From Fragilaria crotonensis (lineage: Eukaryota > Bacillariophyta > Fragilariophyceae > Fragilariales > Fragilariaceae), in the NCBI GenBank assembly GCA_022925895.1, contig JAKSYS010000002.1:419310-483309 (forward strand): a stretch of DNA of 64,000 nt, read 5' to 3'. Positions 32,420-42,428 of the stretch are shown in pieces. The notes beneath the pieces are model-generated. The model worked only from the letters and a program-made list of their open reading frames with translations. It had not been told where the DNA came from and searched no databases. The position numbers and the translations under genes are program-made. The stretch's first letter is position 1; each line of letters starts with the position of its first letter.

Positions 32420-33889
32420 ATGTCCGACGATGATCTCATTGACGTATCCGTGGCGCAGGACGGTGGCGTCAAGAAGCGAATTCTGCAAGCAGCCGCCGAC
32501 GATGCCCGAGGACCTCCACCAAATGGATGTGAAGTGACTGCCCATTACACCGGAACGCTAGCGTCGGACGGAAGCAAATTTGATTCTTCTGTTGATCGTG
32601 GTAAGCCATTCAAGTTTACTATCGGTCAAGGCCAAGTGATCAAGGGGTGGGATGAAGGATTCGCAAGCATGAAAGTCGGTGAAAAGGCTCTCCTTGTCAT
32701 AGAGCCCGGTTATGGATATGGTGACAGAGGTTCTCCCCCTAAAATTCCAGGTCACGCTGTGTTGCACTTTGAGGTTGAGCTGCTTGATTTTAAGGAAAAG
32801 CTGAAAGAAAAATGGGAACTAACTGCAGAGGAACGCCTAGAACTAGCGAACAAGCTCAAGACAGAGGGAACTGCATTCTTTGCGAGTCATAGGTGCAGTG
32901 AGGCTGCTTCCAAGTACGAGTCTGCTGCTAACTATTCTGTCGATGACGAGAGCAACGAAGAAGGTGAAGCGATTCCTGAAAATGAGCTTCCGCTATTTGT
33001 GTCGTGTTGGTCGAACGCTGCCATGTGCCACATCAAACTCAAGAATTGGACTGAAGCTGTCAAATGTTGCAACCGCGTGTTGGCGCTTCCGTCCGAGTCA
33101 ACTTCCAATGTCAAGTGTCTCTATCGAAGAGGGTACGCACGTTTGCATTCGGGTGATCTGAAGCTTGCCAAAATCGACCTCATGGCAGCCTATAAGTTGG
33201 ATAACACAAACAAGGATGTTCGCAAAGCACTGGCGACCTTGAAAGAGGTTACACAAAAAGAGAAGGAGAAAGAGAGGGCTATCTATGGAGGTCTATTTCA
33301 AAAGGCTACAGGTTTGTATGGCGACCTGGTTGAAGACGTGATTGAGCCTTCGGAGGACAACCCTCATGTCCTTTTTGACATCAAACAAGGGGACAAGGAA
33401 CTCGGTCGCATCGTGATGCGCCTGTATGCCGATGTTGTACCCAAGACGGCTGAAAACTTCCGCGCGTTATGCACTGGTGAAAAGGGCATTGGAAAGGCCG
33501 GCAAACCTTTGCATTACAAAGGTTGCACCTTCCACCGCGTAATTCGAGATTTCATGCTCCAGGGAGGAGATTTCACCAAGGGAGACGGTACCGGCGGCGA
33601 ATCCATCTACGGAGAAAAGTTCGCAGATGAGAATTTCAAACTCAAACACTCACGCGCCGGTTTGTTGTCAATGGCAAATGCTGGTCCAGGAACTAATGGA
33701 AGTCAATTCTTCATCACCACTGTGGACACCCCTCATTTGGATGGCAAGCATGTGGTATTTGGGCACGTTGTCGAGGGCATGGACGTTGTCCGCGCGATTG
33801 AAAATACCGAAAAGGGGAGTGGCGACCGTCCTGCTGTGGACATCGTTATCGAAGATTGCGGCGAAATGATGTCTGACTACAAACCTTGA
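32420..33889 (+). CDS. Dual-family immunophilin FCBP: FKBP - TPR - cyclophilin fusion
   Basis: One uninterrupted 489-residue protein with two peptidyl-prolyl isomerase domains. FKBP (about 10-128): [46 protein letters not shown] and LHFEVELL carry the pocket residues Tyr, Asp, Phe, Trp. TPR-like helices (about 140-290) include [20 protein letters not shown] at their end, as in the large FKBPs that bind Hsp90. Cyclophilin (about 320-489): [51 protein letters not shown] and [10 protein letters not shown]. The residue equal to CypA Trp121 is His, as in Cyp40-type proteins with weaker cyclosporin binding. Such FKBP-TPR-CyP fusions (FCBP) were described in Toxoplasma, with the reverse order in some bacteria. 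No targeting signal, so probably cytosolic. Confidence 0.93.
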   Translation: MSDDDLIDVSVAQDGGVKKRILQAAADDARGPPPNGCEVTAHYTGTLASDGSKFDSSVDRGKPFKFTIGQGQVIKGWDEGFASMKVGEKALLVIEPGYGYGDRGSPPKIPGHAVLHFEVELLDFKEKLKEKWELTAEERLELANKLKTEGTAFFASHRCSEAASKYESAANYSVDDESNEEGEAIPENELPLFVSCWSNAAMCHIKLKNWTEAVKCCNRVLALPSESTSNVKCLYRRGYARLHSGDLKLAKIDLMAAYKLDNTNKDVRKALATLKEVTQKEKEKERAIYGGLFQKATGLYGDLVEDVIEPSEDNPHVLFDIKQGDKELGRIVMRLYADVVPKTAENFRALCTGEKGIGKAGKPLHYKGCTFHRVIRDFMLQGGDFTKGDGTGGESIYGEKFADENFKLKHSRAGLLSMANAGPGTNGSQFFITTVDTPHLDGKHVVFGHVVEGMDVVRAIENTEKGSGDRPAVDIVIEDCGEMMSDYKP

Positions 33890-34014
33890 AATCGGGAGGG
33901 TTCAGCTTTGCAAGTCGACTGTAGCTCGTAGAAATAGGAGGAACGAATGATTAGAGTAAATCAATCAGATTAGAAGTCCACTGGATCAACTACCGTAGGA
34001 CGAATTTGAAAGAT

Positions 34015-34362
34015 TCAACTTCTCAAAATGTCTGACGCAGCTTGCCCGACAGTCTCCTCCGCGAGCTTAGCATATTCATTCATGGCCTCGTCTTTAGTCA
34101 TGTCCTGACAGGCCTCCCACGCGTCGTACTTTGCTCTAGCCTCGATCGACAAAATCCCTGGGCGGGACGCTGGGCGAGAGTCGGTATCCACATCGCCGTC
34201 ATCAAATGGAGGAAGAAGTTTCCCAACCGTTGCCCGTTTGTAGAGACCATAAATTCTGCATCTTTCAGCGTACGTCGCAGCGCGCTTTGGTTTAGTGTTC
34301 TTGTCACCTACAAGGGAAGCCAAAGCCTCGAACTGTTCCTTCGTCACGTTGATATCAGTCAT
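34015..34362 (-). CDS. ACBP: Acyl-CoA-binding protein
   Basis: 115 residues from ATG 34362 (MTDINVTKEQFEALASLVGD). The four-helix ACBP pattern is visible: FEALASLVGD, then YAERCRIYGLYKRATVGKL (normally LKLYGLYKQATVGD), then ARAKYDAWEACQDMTKDEAM (normally KAKWDAWxxLKGxSKEEAM) and YAKLAEE. The acyl-CoA contacts Tyr/Lys in YGLYKRAT and Lys/Trp in AKYDAW are kept. A polar insertion of about 15 residues (FDDGDVDTDSRPASR) replaces the short NxxRPG loop. ACBP binds long-chain acyl-CoAs in the cytosol and ferries them between pools. Confidence 0.9.
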   Translation of the reverse strand: MTDINVTKEQFEALASLVGDKNTKPKRAATYAERCRIYGLYKRATVGKLLPPFDDGDVDTDSRPASRPGILSIEARAKYDAWEACQDMTKDEAMNEYAKLAEETVGQAASDILRS

Positions 34363-34937
34363 GGTGAATCTGCAAAACTCGTGGACTGAAAGATGCACTC
34401 AAATCTCGATTCTCTTGTAGCCACAGCGCGCGTGAGCCTCGTACGAGTAGGTCAGAGTGTTCGGATTTTGATGGCATACCTGCATCGTGTTCGCATAGTA
34501 CCAGGTACTAGTACCTGGTACTAGTACCACTTGATGTGGGTCCATCAGAGTCCATCAACATGCCTCTACTCTAGAGCTTCGAGTCGTGATGGCCGTTTCA
34601 GTGAATGTAGCAGTACAGTGAATGACTGGTACGCCAGTTCCTGTAGGTGTTGTACTCGCATTTGTACTTCGTCACATGCACATAGTGTACTAGTACTGAT
34701 TTTCTGAATTTGAATGAACGTTGGTCAAGTTTGCGTTGCCGAACGAGATGGTTGGTGGGGCCCGAAGATTCATGACTGGATAATGTCAACGATCAAGATA
34801 TGCATTCCAATACATCGCCGGGTATCAGCAGTAACCGATGCTCTGGAAAACTCCAGACCTCTTGAATAAATTGACACAATAGTGGATTAACATCTATTTG
34901 GGTAACCGTGAATCAATACCGCAAGTTGTTGGCGATT
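34363..34937. other. Intergenic with long GTAC palindrome
   Basis: Includes 34497-34530, where AGTACCAGGTACTAGTACC and its near-complement run back to back. No gene is seen. Confidence 0.55.
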
Positions 34938-36304
34938 TCAATTCACATTTGTCAGCACCTCTTCGATCAGATCGACAAAAACATCGACATTCTCTTCGAA
35001 GGGGTCGTGCCCACACCCATCGACCTCCAAGATAGGAATTTCAGGGAACTCCGAAAACACCTTATCCACAGTCTTTCTTGGGATAACTTTGTCACGAGAT
35101 CCTAATATGACGACAATGCGAGTGTTCGGACGGGTTGCGACTCGTCGGACCAAGTCTTCATCGGAGACACTCTTCATAGCTCGCGCGAATCGCAGTAAAC
35201 CATATTCCCAACCCGCACCGATGGAAGGCCACTGAAAGCGGAGCGCATCACTGTCCGAAACTAACCTGTTGTCTCCCCATACGGACTGCAGTCCTTTCTT
35301 CCAGAACCCATCCACTCCTACAACACGCCTCAAAGTGTAGCATACGCAAGGTTGGACCAAGAACGAATACACAAAGTCCGAAACTCGATTGCGTCTCGCT
35401 GGACCCTGACTCGAGTCCTGCTTCGAGGTCTTTGGTAACATACCCAGCGCTGGTGCGACGAGTACCACAGTAACCGCTACATCGTCGGGAATCCGAGTAG
35501 CCATTTCGAGCGTTGCAAAACTTCCCATAGAGTGTCCCATGAGGAGGACACTTGACGAGTTGGCAGCCTTGCTCTTCAGCAGCGCGAGTCCAATGTCAGA
35601 TGATGTGCGTGGGGTGTATTGGGTTAAATCTCTGGGTCGATCGGTGAACCCGAAGCCGACGGCATCATGAGCAAACGTCCTTTTGACTCGGAGGCGGTCT
35701 GCCAATGTGGGGATGGCTGGAAGCCAGGACATTGACGACGCTCCAAACCCGTGGTTCATGCAGAGTGCTGAATACATGGGCGGAGGAGCGCTCGTAGGGC
35801 TATCATATTGAAGAAAGTGCACTCCCAACGATTGGCCATCGGAAAGTGTAACAGGCTCATAGTTGGATAATTTGGATGGAAGAAAGTAGCGATTCTCGAG
35901 AACACTGGTAGAAATTCTCGAAGGAGGCGTGAATACTTCTTGTAGAGCGAAATTGGTCAGAGAAAGTAAACAGAAGCTTTGAGTAGAAACACAACGAGCT
36001 GTCGCTTGTCCAGATGGTTCTCGGCGATCGCTACGAGAGGTCTCAGCCACAGACTTTTCTCTCGAAACGTCGATGCCGCAGCCATCCACGCACTGAGCGC
36101 TGCCACAGCAACCTTTGCAAGAACAGGAAGTGCCCTATACGTCGGAACCAGCGAGGTCGGAAAGTTGTAGACGTTGGGTTCGTCAGGTCTCGGTACTGGG
36201 ACGTCTAGTGTTGGTGAGTCAGCGGCAACCACAGCATCATAGGAAAACTGCATTCTGCCACCGTTAGGTGCCATCCGATTCTTCATCGCTGTAAAGGCCT
36301 TCAT
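34938..36304 (-). CDS. Alpha/beta-hydrolase fold protein, N-terminal membrane segment
   Basis: The core is an open frame from about 35970 to 34938. Its features are the oxyanion HGFG ([13 protein letters not shown]), the nucleophile elbow [17 protein letters not shown], the acid in [12 protein letters not shown] and the His in [13 protein letters not shown], so the Ser-Asp-His triad is complete. The N-terminal exon, in another frame, begins at an ATG at 36304 and contains [20 protein letters not shown] and a hydrophobic stretch. The junction is unresolved. One candidate intron with matching phase is about 116 bp (GTCTGTGG...CTACAAG, roughly 36050-35935), but the donor is weak and a one-base assembly error could also explain the shift. 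A further acidic stretch (YSDEESDG) is open in the third frame just upstream. Substrate unknown; family members include esterases, epoxide hydrolases and lipases. Confidence 0.7.
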
Positions 36305-37102
36305 TTTCCTGCGCCTGACGAACAGCCGCTTCAATGGCGTCAGGGGAAAAGAATCCAGCAAATTGTTCGTGACGACTATCAGGGTCAAAGCTCGTGTTAG
36401 GTCCAAGGGAACAGAATTCACACATATGGAGTTGATTCGGAAGGAAGATGGGGCGGGTAAGGCAAAGGAATTGTTTCGATAAGGCATTGAATGCGAACCA
36501 AACGTAACAGGTGGAAGTCGTAAGGAGGGCTTTCGAGTTACGACGACAAAGATACAACATTAACCCTGTTTTCTTCAGGCCTTCAAAAATAAATAACCGG
36601 TTTCTGCGTAGACCACGACAGTTATACCGTACTAGTACACCGTACACTATGTTTACGCTACTGGTACTGTACTTCTTTTGATCGATTGCGTCTATGCGTC
36701 TACCGGTAGATGCATATGAGCACATAGATGCATAGTAGAATACGTCGTATGAAGTAGAGAACTACAGTACCAGTACTCGAGAATGAATCAGTATGACGGT
36801 ACCAGTAAGAGGACTCCGAGTTGATTGCGCTGAGAAGGATACGAGTATGAATATGTACCCCTGGTATGCATACATGTATGTATATATCATACATGCTATG
36901 CATACTTCTACCGGGTACAGTACCTGGTACATCGTACGCAGAAGTGCGGTTTCTCACGCCAAGGGCCGCTGGCAAGAGATGCTCACCTCCTCGCTAACTT
37001 CCGAGATGGTGAGACGTGAGTTTCACCTTTGGTATCCAACAAATCATCCCACACTTTTAACCTTCCGACTTCTGACTCCCACAACGCTGTTGTTGCACCA
37101 AC
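36305..37102. other. Intergenic / 5' flanks
   Basis: Part of this may belong to the 5' end of the hydrolase gene (open frames up to 36725 on the minus strand). The rest contains GTAC words and a TACATGTATGTATATATCAT-type AT palindrome near 36873-36892, and the promoter of the SVIP-like gene. Confidence 0.45.
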
Positions 37103-37565
37103 ATGGGAAATTGTTGTGGAGGAGACGCAGATGAATCTTCATCATCTAACTACACTTCTGGCAAAGCGAAGCCTGCTGCGTTTCAAGGCCAGGTGAGTGC
37201 ACCCGTTTCCAATGTCGTCCACTCTCAAGTTGGAAGATCTGTGTTGCATTGTCGCATACTCATGTCCTTGATTGTGTAACACCGGCATGGATTTTCGTGC
37301 GCAGGGCCATCGACTGGGGAGTGCGGATGAAGCGCGAGTACAGCAACAGCAGACTCATGGGGCTGTCATGGATCGTGACGAACTACCAGAACCGATTTAT
37401 AATCCTAATTTGACCGACGAAGACCGAGAACAACAGCGAAAGGCTCGCTTGGCAGCCGCTGAGGCTCGTGCCAAGGCCAAACAACCACAGAAACCAAAAA
37501 AGCCATCAGAGCCATTGCGCGGACCAAATTCGCAACCAGCCATGACGTGGACAGTTGGCAGTTGA
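37103..37565 (+). CDS. SVIP-like small p97/VCP-interacting protein
   Basis: Two exons: 37103-37192 (30 codons) and 37305-37565 (86 codons plus stop). The intron is 37193-37304, phase 0 (CAG/GTGAGT...TGCGCAG/GGC). The product is 116 residues. It begins MGNCCGGD: Gly2 fits N-myristoylation and the two Cys fit palmitoylation, as in mammalian SVIP (MGLC). In the middle is RKARLAAAEAR, which satisfies the VCP-interacting motif R-x5-A-A-x2-R exactly, in a charged helix. The C-terminus ends MTWTVGS, close to SVIP's RWTVS. SVIP binds p97 at ER and lysosomal membranes and modulates ER-associated degradation. Assignment is from these three features, not overall similarity, so I call it SVIP-like. Confidence 0.75.
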
Positions 37566-37657
37566 CAAACACAAACGCACGAGATGCATTGTAGTTTTGT
37601 AGCTAGGAATTGCCAGCTTAATGCTGTTTTGTGTGCTTGTTCAAGCGATGCATCTAT

Positions 37658-38608
37658 CTATTTCACCCAATCCAATCCCTCAGATTGTGCCTTGGCCTTG
37701 GCAATTTTCCAGGCAGGAGGATTATCGTCAATAAAATCATGTAGTTGTCGTATCACCATGTCGGCAACTTGATCTGTGCCCATGGAATCGGAATCTACGC
37801 ACACGGCGATATCTGCCTGTGAATACTTGTCTTTGCGACGTTCCAATAAATCTTGCAGAGTTTGCAGAGGATTTTCTGTCTTCAACAGTGGTCTATTCTC
37901 GACGCCCTTGCCCTCCAGACGCTTCATGATAACTGAAGGGTCAACATCTAGCCACACCACGATACCAGTTTGCAATTTTGACCAATTCTGTCGCCTTTCC
38001 ACAATACCTCCACCAGTCGAGATAACACATCGGACGTAGGCCTGGACTGCATCCAGCACTTGAGCCTCGGCTTCACGAAATGCTTCTTCACCATCTTGCT
38101 CGAAAATCTCTGGGATTGTTTTTCCCACTGCTTTTTCAAGGATTTGATCCGTATCCAGAAAGTTATACGTTCCCATACCTGTCGGAAGAATATTTAGTGA
38201 GTAAACGGTACTAGTACATCGTACAGAAGAATAAGATGTCAGAGCAGGGTGAAAAGTTCAGACATGACCACTTGAACATCTACTCGCACGTAAACTACAC
38301 TCACGTCTTGCAACAGCATCTCCAACAGCAGTCTTGCCAGATCCCATCATTCCGATAAAATAGAGGTTGGATCCGCTCAGTCGGGGTGACAAGAGTCGCG
38401 CTGGATCCACCTTGAGGCCATCACTGCCATCCAAAAGATTTGGATTTTTGAAGGGATTCTCCACCCCTTGATCAAATGTTTGTTGCGGATCTTCCCACTC
38501 GAATCCACCAGCATGGAGTTTGCGAGACAGAAGAGATCCCTGAAGGGAAGGCGCAAAGGCCTCGACGGACCCGACGAGGAGGAGAGTTGCAGCTAAAAAC
38601 TTATTCAT
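37658..38608 (-). CDS. Plastid shikimate kinase
   Basis: Exons 38305-38608 and 37658-38178; the intron 38179-38304 (126 bp) splits a CGT codon (phase 1) with GTGAGT and a CAG acceptor. 274 residues. The presequence MNKFLAATLLLVGSVEAFAP has the VEA/FAP plastid cleavage motif. Kinase motifs are Walker A GMMGSGKTAVG (about 88-98), shikimate-binding FLDTD (about 109-113), STGGGIV (about 154-160) and the lid RPLLKTE (about 195-201). The enzyme phosphorylates shikimate to shikimate-3-phosphate in the chorismate/aromatic amino acid pathway, which is plastidic in algae. Mature length is normal for the family. Confidence 0.93.
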
Positions 38609-39079
38609 CACGAGATGATCGACAATGTGATGTCGTGCTAATTGACAAGATCAGATACTGAAGATTGAGCAGAAGTGAGTTGACATGCTCGTGCGACGGA
38701 GGTGAAGACTTTCAAGGCAGTGCGCCAGTGCTGCAGCACGATCGCCGTGTTCGTGGTCGGATAAGGAAACACGTGGAGGCCATTCGTGTCATCCCGTCAT
38801 CCATCGTTCGTTCGATGACGTACGGGGTACCGGTACTTCTGGTACTGGAAAAGGATTTGCTCTCTGGACATCGCCCATCATGCAGTGCGAATAGGCTGAA
38901 GCACATATTGGTCACTGCACCTCTGGTTTCTCGGATGATGATTACGATAAATAGTTTGCTCCCTGTGAAATGAATAGATGCACGATCGGCTACGAGTTCA
39001 AAAGTAGCAGGCATTGGCGGATGGATCCCACCGGCACCATACGGCAAGGCTAGAGGCCGTCACTACTATCCTGATAAAG
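38609..39079. other. Intergenic
   Basis: No gene is seen. A TACGGGGTACCGGTACTTCTGGTACTGG cluster of GTAC words lies at 38821-38848. Confidence 0.5.
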
Positions 39080-40522
39080 CTAGTTTTTCATACTTGATGA
39101 TCGCTCCATAATGGCTTCAATAAGGTTCTCGTCGTCGCCGTTTTCAGTCTTGCCAGGCGAATGCAGTGCTTTCTGTGGCGAAACAGTTCCACCTCCTCGA
39201 GGGTAATGATTTTCATGCCAGTGTTTAGCAATATCCTCCCTGTTAAAAAAAAGAACCATGAGGACAGGGTAAAAAAAACTTGTCAAAACGATTCAATGCG
39301 TTTCGTACCTAGTGCAGATCCAGACTTCTTTTCCGTACGACTTTGCGAAATCCATAAAGTCTGCAAGGGCTGCGGCTCGTCCAGGGCGTCCCACGATACG
39401 GCAATGCAAACCGACAGACATCATACGACAGTGACCGGCGCGCCCTTCTTCCACAAGATATTTAAGAGTATCTTTGAGGTATTGGGAAAACTGCTGACCC
39501 GTCGAGAAGCCACCAGGCGACACAAAACGCATGTCATTCTCACTCAATGTGTATGGGATGATGAGGTGGGGGGTCTTGCCATAGTCCAGGCTCCAATATG
39601 GCAGATCATCAGCGTATGAGTCGGAGTCATAGAGAAATCCACCTTGCTCGACTACCAAGCGGCGCGTGTTGACATTTGGCTGCAAACCACCGGAGTTGGT
39701 GAGCACCGATTTCGGGGTACCACGCTCCACACTTAGTGATCACTGTCACATACCTTTCCCTGATAAAATCCAACAGGTCGTTTGCCAAGAAGATGCTCGT
39801 GAATCTCAATCGTCCGGGCAATGTGCTCGCGCTCCGTGTCTTCATCAACATTCTGGTAATCGATCCATCGGTAACCGTGGCTAGCAACTTCCCAACCCGC
39901 CTCAACCATTGCGGAGCATGCCTGGGGATTACGCTCCAGGGCCATGCCTACGGCAAAGACAGTACAAGGCAACTTTTTCTGCGTAAATAGACGGTGAAGA
40001 CGCCAGAAACCAGCGCGGGAGCCATAGTCGTAGAGCGATTCCATATTGACTGTGTTTTTGAAACAAAAACATGAGGGTGGAAGAAAGCGCTCCAGAAGCA
40101 CATTACCTCCGACTTACCATGTCGCTCACCCTCTGTTCCAAGAAATTATGAAACACAATTAGTGCAGACACTCAACGGGACTCGTTAATGACTCCAACAA
40201 ACCTACCGTAAGCCGAGGCACCGACAATTTCGGAAAGAAGTTTTTCACTTTCATTATCCCCATGAAGTATACATTTCTCTCCTCCCTCTTCGTAGTTGAT
40301 AACAAAGTTGAGTGCCACCTGCGAATATTACACAAAGATGTCAGCGTAAGGTTTCGAGTCATTTCCAACAAAGTGACACTATTAGGTACATGAACCACTG
40401 TCAATGAGTTTGTACTTGCGCACCTTGGCTCGTTTGGGCCAATTCGGATTGGGAGGACTCTTCGCGTAGCCCACTACATCCCTTCCTCCTCCATATTTGG
40501 ACTTCCCATCGTTCTCGTGCAT
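39080..40522 (-). CDS. puuE: Allantoinase, PuuE type (polysaccharide-deacetylase fold)
   Basis: Six exons: 40424-40522, 40207-40318, 40118-40132 (15-nt microexon), 39754-40049, 39309-39679 and 39080-39239. All junctions are GT-AG with agreeing phases, giving 350 residues. The sequence follows bacterial PuuE closely: YGGGRDVVGYAKSPPNPNWP, FVINYEEGGEKCILHGD, GERHVNMESLYDYGSRAGFW, VASHGYRWIDYQN, PNVNTRRLVVEQGGFLYDSD, SYADDLPYW, MMSVGLHCRIVGRPGRAAAL and EDIAKHWHENHYP. The enzyme opens the allantoin ring to allantoate in purine catabolism. This cofactor-independent type is unrelated in fold to the amidohydrolase allantoinase of plants. No clear signal peptide is seen. The microexon encodes most of EGERH. 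Confidence 0.93.
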
Positions 40523-40816
40523 GCCGGCCCATATATTTGAGTAAGTGACCATCGTTCTCGTTGCAATGGATCTGTTGGATGTCTCCGTCGTTCTTTACAT
40601 CTACTGGTACTGTACCGGGATGTATCTTGTGCACTTTGAACATGTAGTAATGTCCCGGGTACCGCTAGCGCAATACTCCGTATTACTCTAGTAGAGTACT
40701 CGGAGTACCTGATACTACATACTACTGGTACTATTGTACCACCTGTATGTCATACTTGGAAGTTGCATGTTGCAAGTGCAGAAGCGACGTTCGCCGTTCG
40801 CCGGGTGCACGAGTCG
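40523..40816. other. Intergenic between allantoinase and the retrotransposon
   Basis: Holds the allantoinase promoter and a GTACTCGGAGTACC palindrome group (40696-40740). No gene is seen. Confidence 0.5.
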
Positions 40817-41034
40817 GAATCCTATGGATTCCCAGAAGTCGCCTTAGCTGTACTGCAACGTCGTACGATATGGAAGTGCTGTGGGTATAGTGCAATACAC
40901 ATACGGTGATGCCAAGATGCTACAGTAGCTAGGATACTAGTACACGTGGCATAGTGGGCAAAAACGTAGTTTTATGACGTTAAATCCAAGGAGTTGAAGA
41001 GCTTCTTGGATGGATCACTAAAGCACTGGCCTGC
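40817..41034 (-). repeat. Split direct repeat B2 (element 3' end)
   Basis: 218 bp repeated at 41306-41523. It begins GAATCCTATGGATTCC on the plus strand, itself a short palindrome at the element's outer end. Confidence 0.95.
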
Positions 41035-41054
41035 GTGGTAGTTGGGGATGGTGG

Positions 41055-41305
41055 TGGGTTAGCGAAAAATGGATTGGCAGATATGTCATCACCGAATGCC
41101 ATTCAAATCGATCAGTTGCAAAACAAGTGAGCGATTTTCCATCACAAGTAGAGTTGGTTTCAGTCGGGCGGAGATGTATATCTTGCCGACTGTCCTTGGT
41201 CCGTTTATGTGGTACTACGTAGCGACTATATTAAGATTGTACCGGCAGATAGTGTAACAGTAAAGGTGCCGTCCACTGTTGCATTGGCTTATGTCTTATC
41301 TGCAA
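41055..41305 (-). repeat. Split direct repeat A2 (internal)
   Basis: 251 bp repeated at 50074-50324. Directly abuts B1 at 41305/41306. It contains a 62-codon plus-strand ORF in both copies, probably incidental. Confidence 0.95.
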
Positions 41306-41523
41306 GAATCCTATGGATTCCCAGAAGTCGCCTTAGCTGTACTGCAACGTCGTACGATATGGAAGTGCTGTGGGTATAGTGCAATACACATACGGTGATG
41401 CCAAGATGCTACAGTAGCTAGGATACTAGTACACGTGGCATAGTGGGCAAAAACGTAGTTTTATGACGTTAAATCCAAGGAGTTGAAGAGCTTCTTGGAT
41501 GGATCACTAAAGCACTGGCCTGC
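41306..41523 (-). repeat. Split direct repeat B1 (internal)
   Basis: 218 bp, same as 40817-41034. With A2 it reconstitutes the joined ends of the element. Confidence 0.95.
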
Positions 41524-41845
41524 CCAAGTCGTCTGCTGGCGCTGGTATACGCAGTGTAGCAGGGTTGGAGCCATATCGTTCGGCGGCAGACAGCCAGAAA
41601 TTAAAAGAATTAAAACAAAAATAAAACTAAAAAAATAAAATAAAACATTCGTTTACTAGCTATCGTCGTAGTAAGGGCGATGTACAGTTGAGTGGTCGTC
41701 GCTGGAAGGTCCGGCAATACAGGCGAAGTCGTGAATAAAGGAAGTATGCGCGCCCACCGGGAGGGAAACAAGTTCCGATCGATGTCTGGCTGGCGCAAAA
41801 ATGGGTGTGCCGGCGTGGTGGTGACACGGCTGACGTCTGCAAGAA

Positions 41846-42160
41846 AATTTGCTTACAGCGAAAAAAAAATTGCTTACGGAATGAAATTGCTTACGGAATT
41901 GCTTACCATAAGCAAATCTATTGTAAGCAGAAATTTGCTTACAAAATTTGCTTACTGGGAGATTAAATTTGCTTACGGGGACTGTCTTTTCTACGTAAAA
42001 ACATACCAATTTTCAAACACCTAAATAAAATTTACTTACAACAAAGAAGAATTTGCTTACGAAAATCAAATTTGCTTACAGAAAAAATTTGCTTACAAAA
42101 TTTGCTTACCGGCATAATTTGCTTACTGATTTTGCTTACTGTCAAGAAAAATTTGCTTAC
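41846..42160. repeat. Array of about 15 TTTGCTTAC motifs
   Basis: Between the recombinase gene and B1, the nonamer (A/T)TTGCTTAC (14 copies) or TTTACTTAC (1 copy) recurs on the plus strand at irregular spacings of about 12-60 bp, with two inverted copies near 41909 and 41922. In the element's own sense each copy reads GTAAGCAAA, which begins like a consensus 5' splice site. Function unknown. Confidence 0.9.
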
Positions 42161-42428
42161 GATGCAGCAACCTTGCCGGCTCGGATGGATCATTACGATT
42201 GCTAAAATTCTCGCATCATGCAAATCGGAGCAAGGCTGGCGCGCAACCGAAACTGCCTCTAACGGTACGGCTGGAACGTGCATGGGCCGGACCTTCCTGG
42301 TCCTCCCGTAGTGATTATACCCGATGTAAGCAAAGTGGGTGTACTACATGATAAAACCTCTGAGTTCGGCGCATGTCGGATCGGTTTGGCGTTTACACAT
42401 ACGATCCGAGTGATTAGTGACAATCCAG

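Noticed and set aside
41055-41305. 62-codon ORF present in both A repeats (41069 and 50088)
   Set aside because: Identical because the repeats are identical; no coding evidence beyond being open.
41846-42160. CRISPR-like appearance of the TTTGCTTAC array
   Set aside because: The repeat is only 9 bp, spacing is irregular, the genome is eukaryotic and the array lies inside a retrotransposon.
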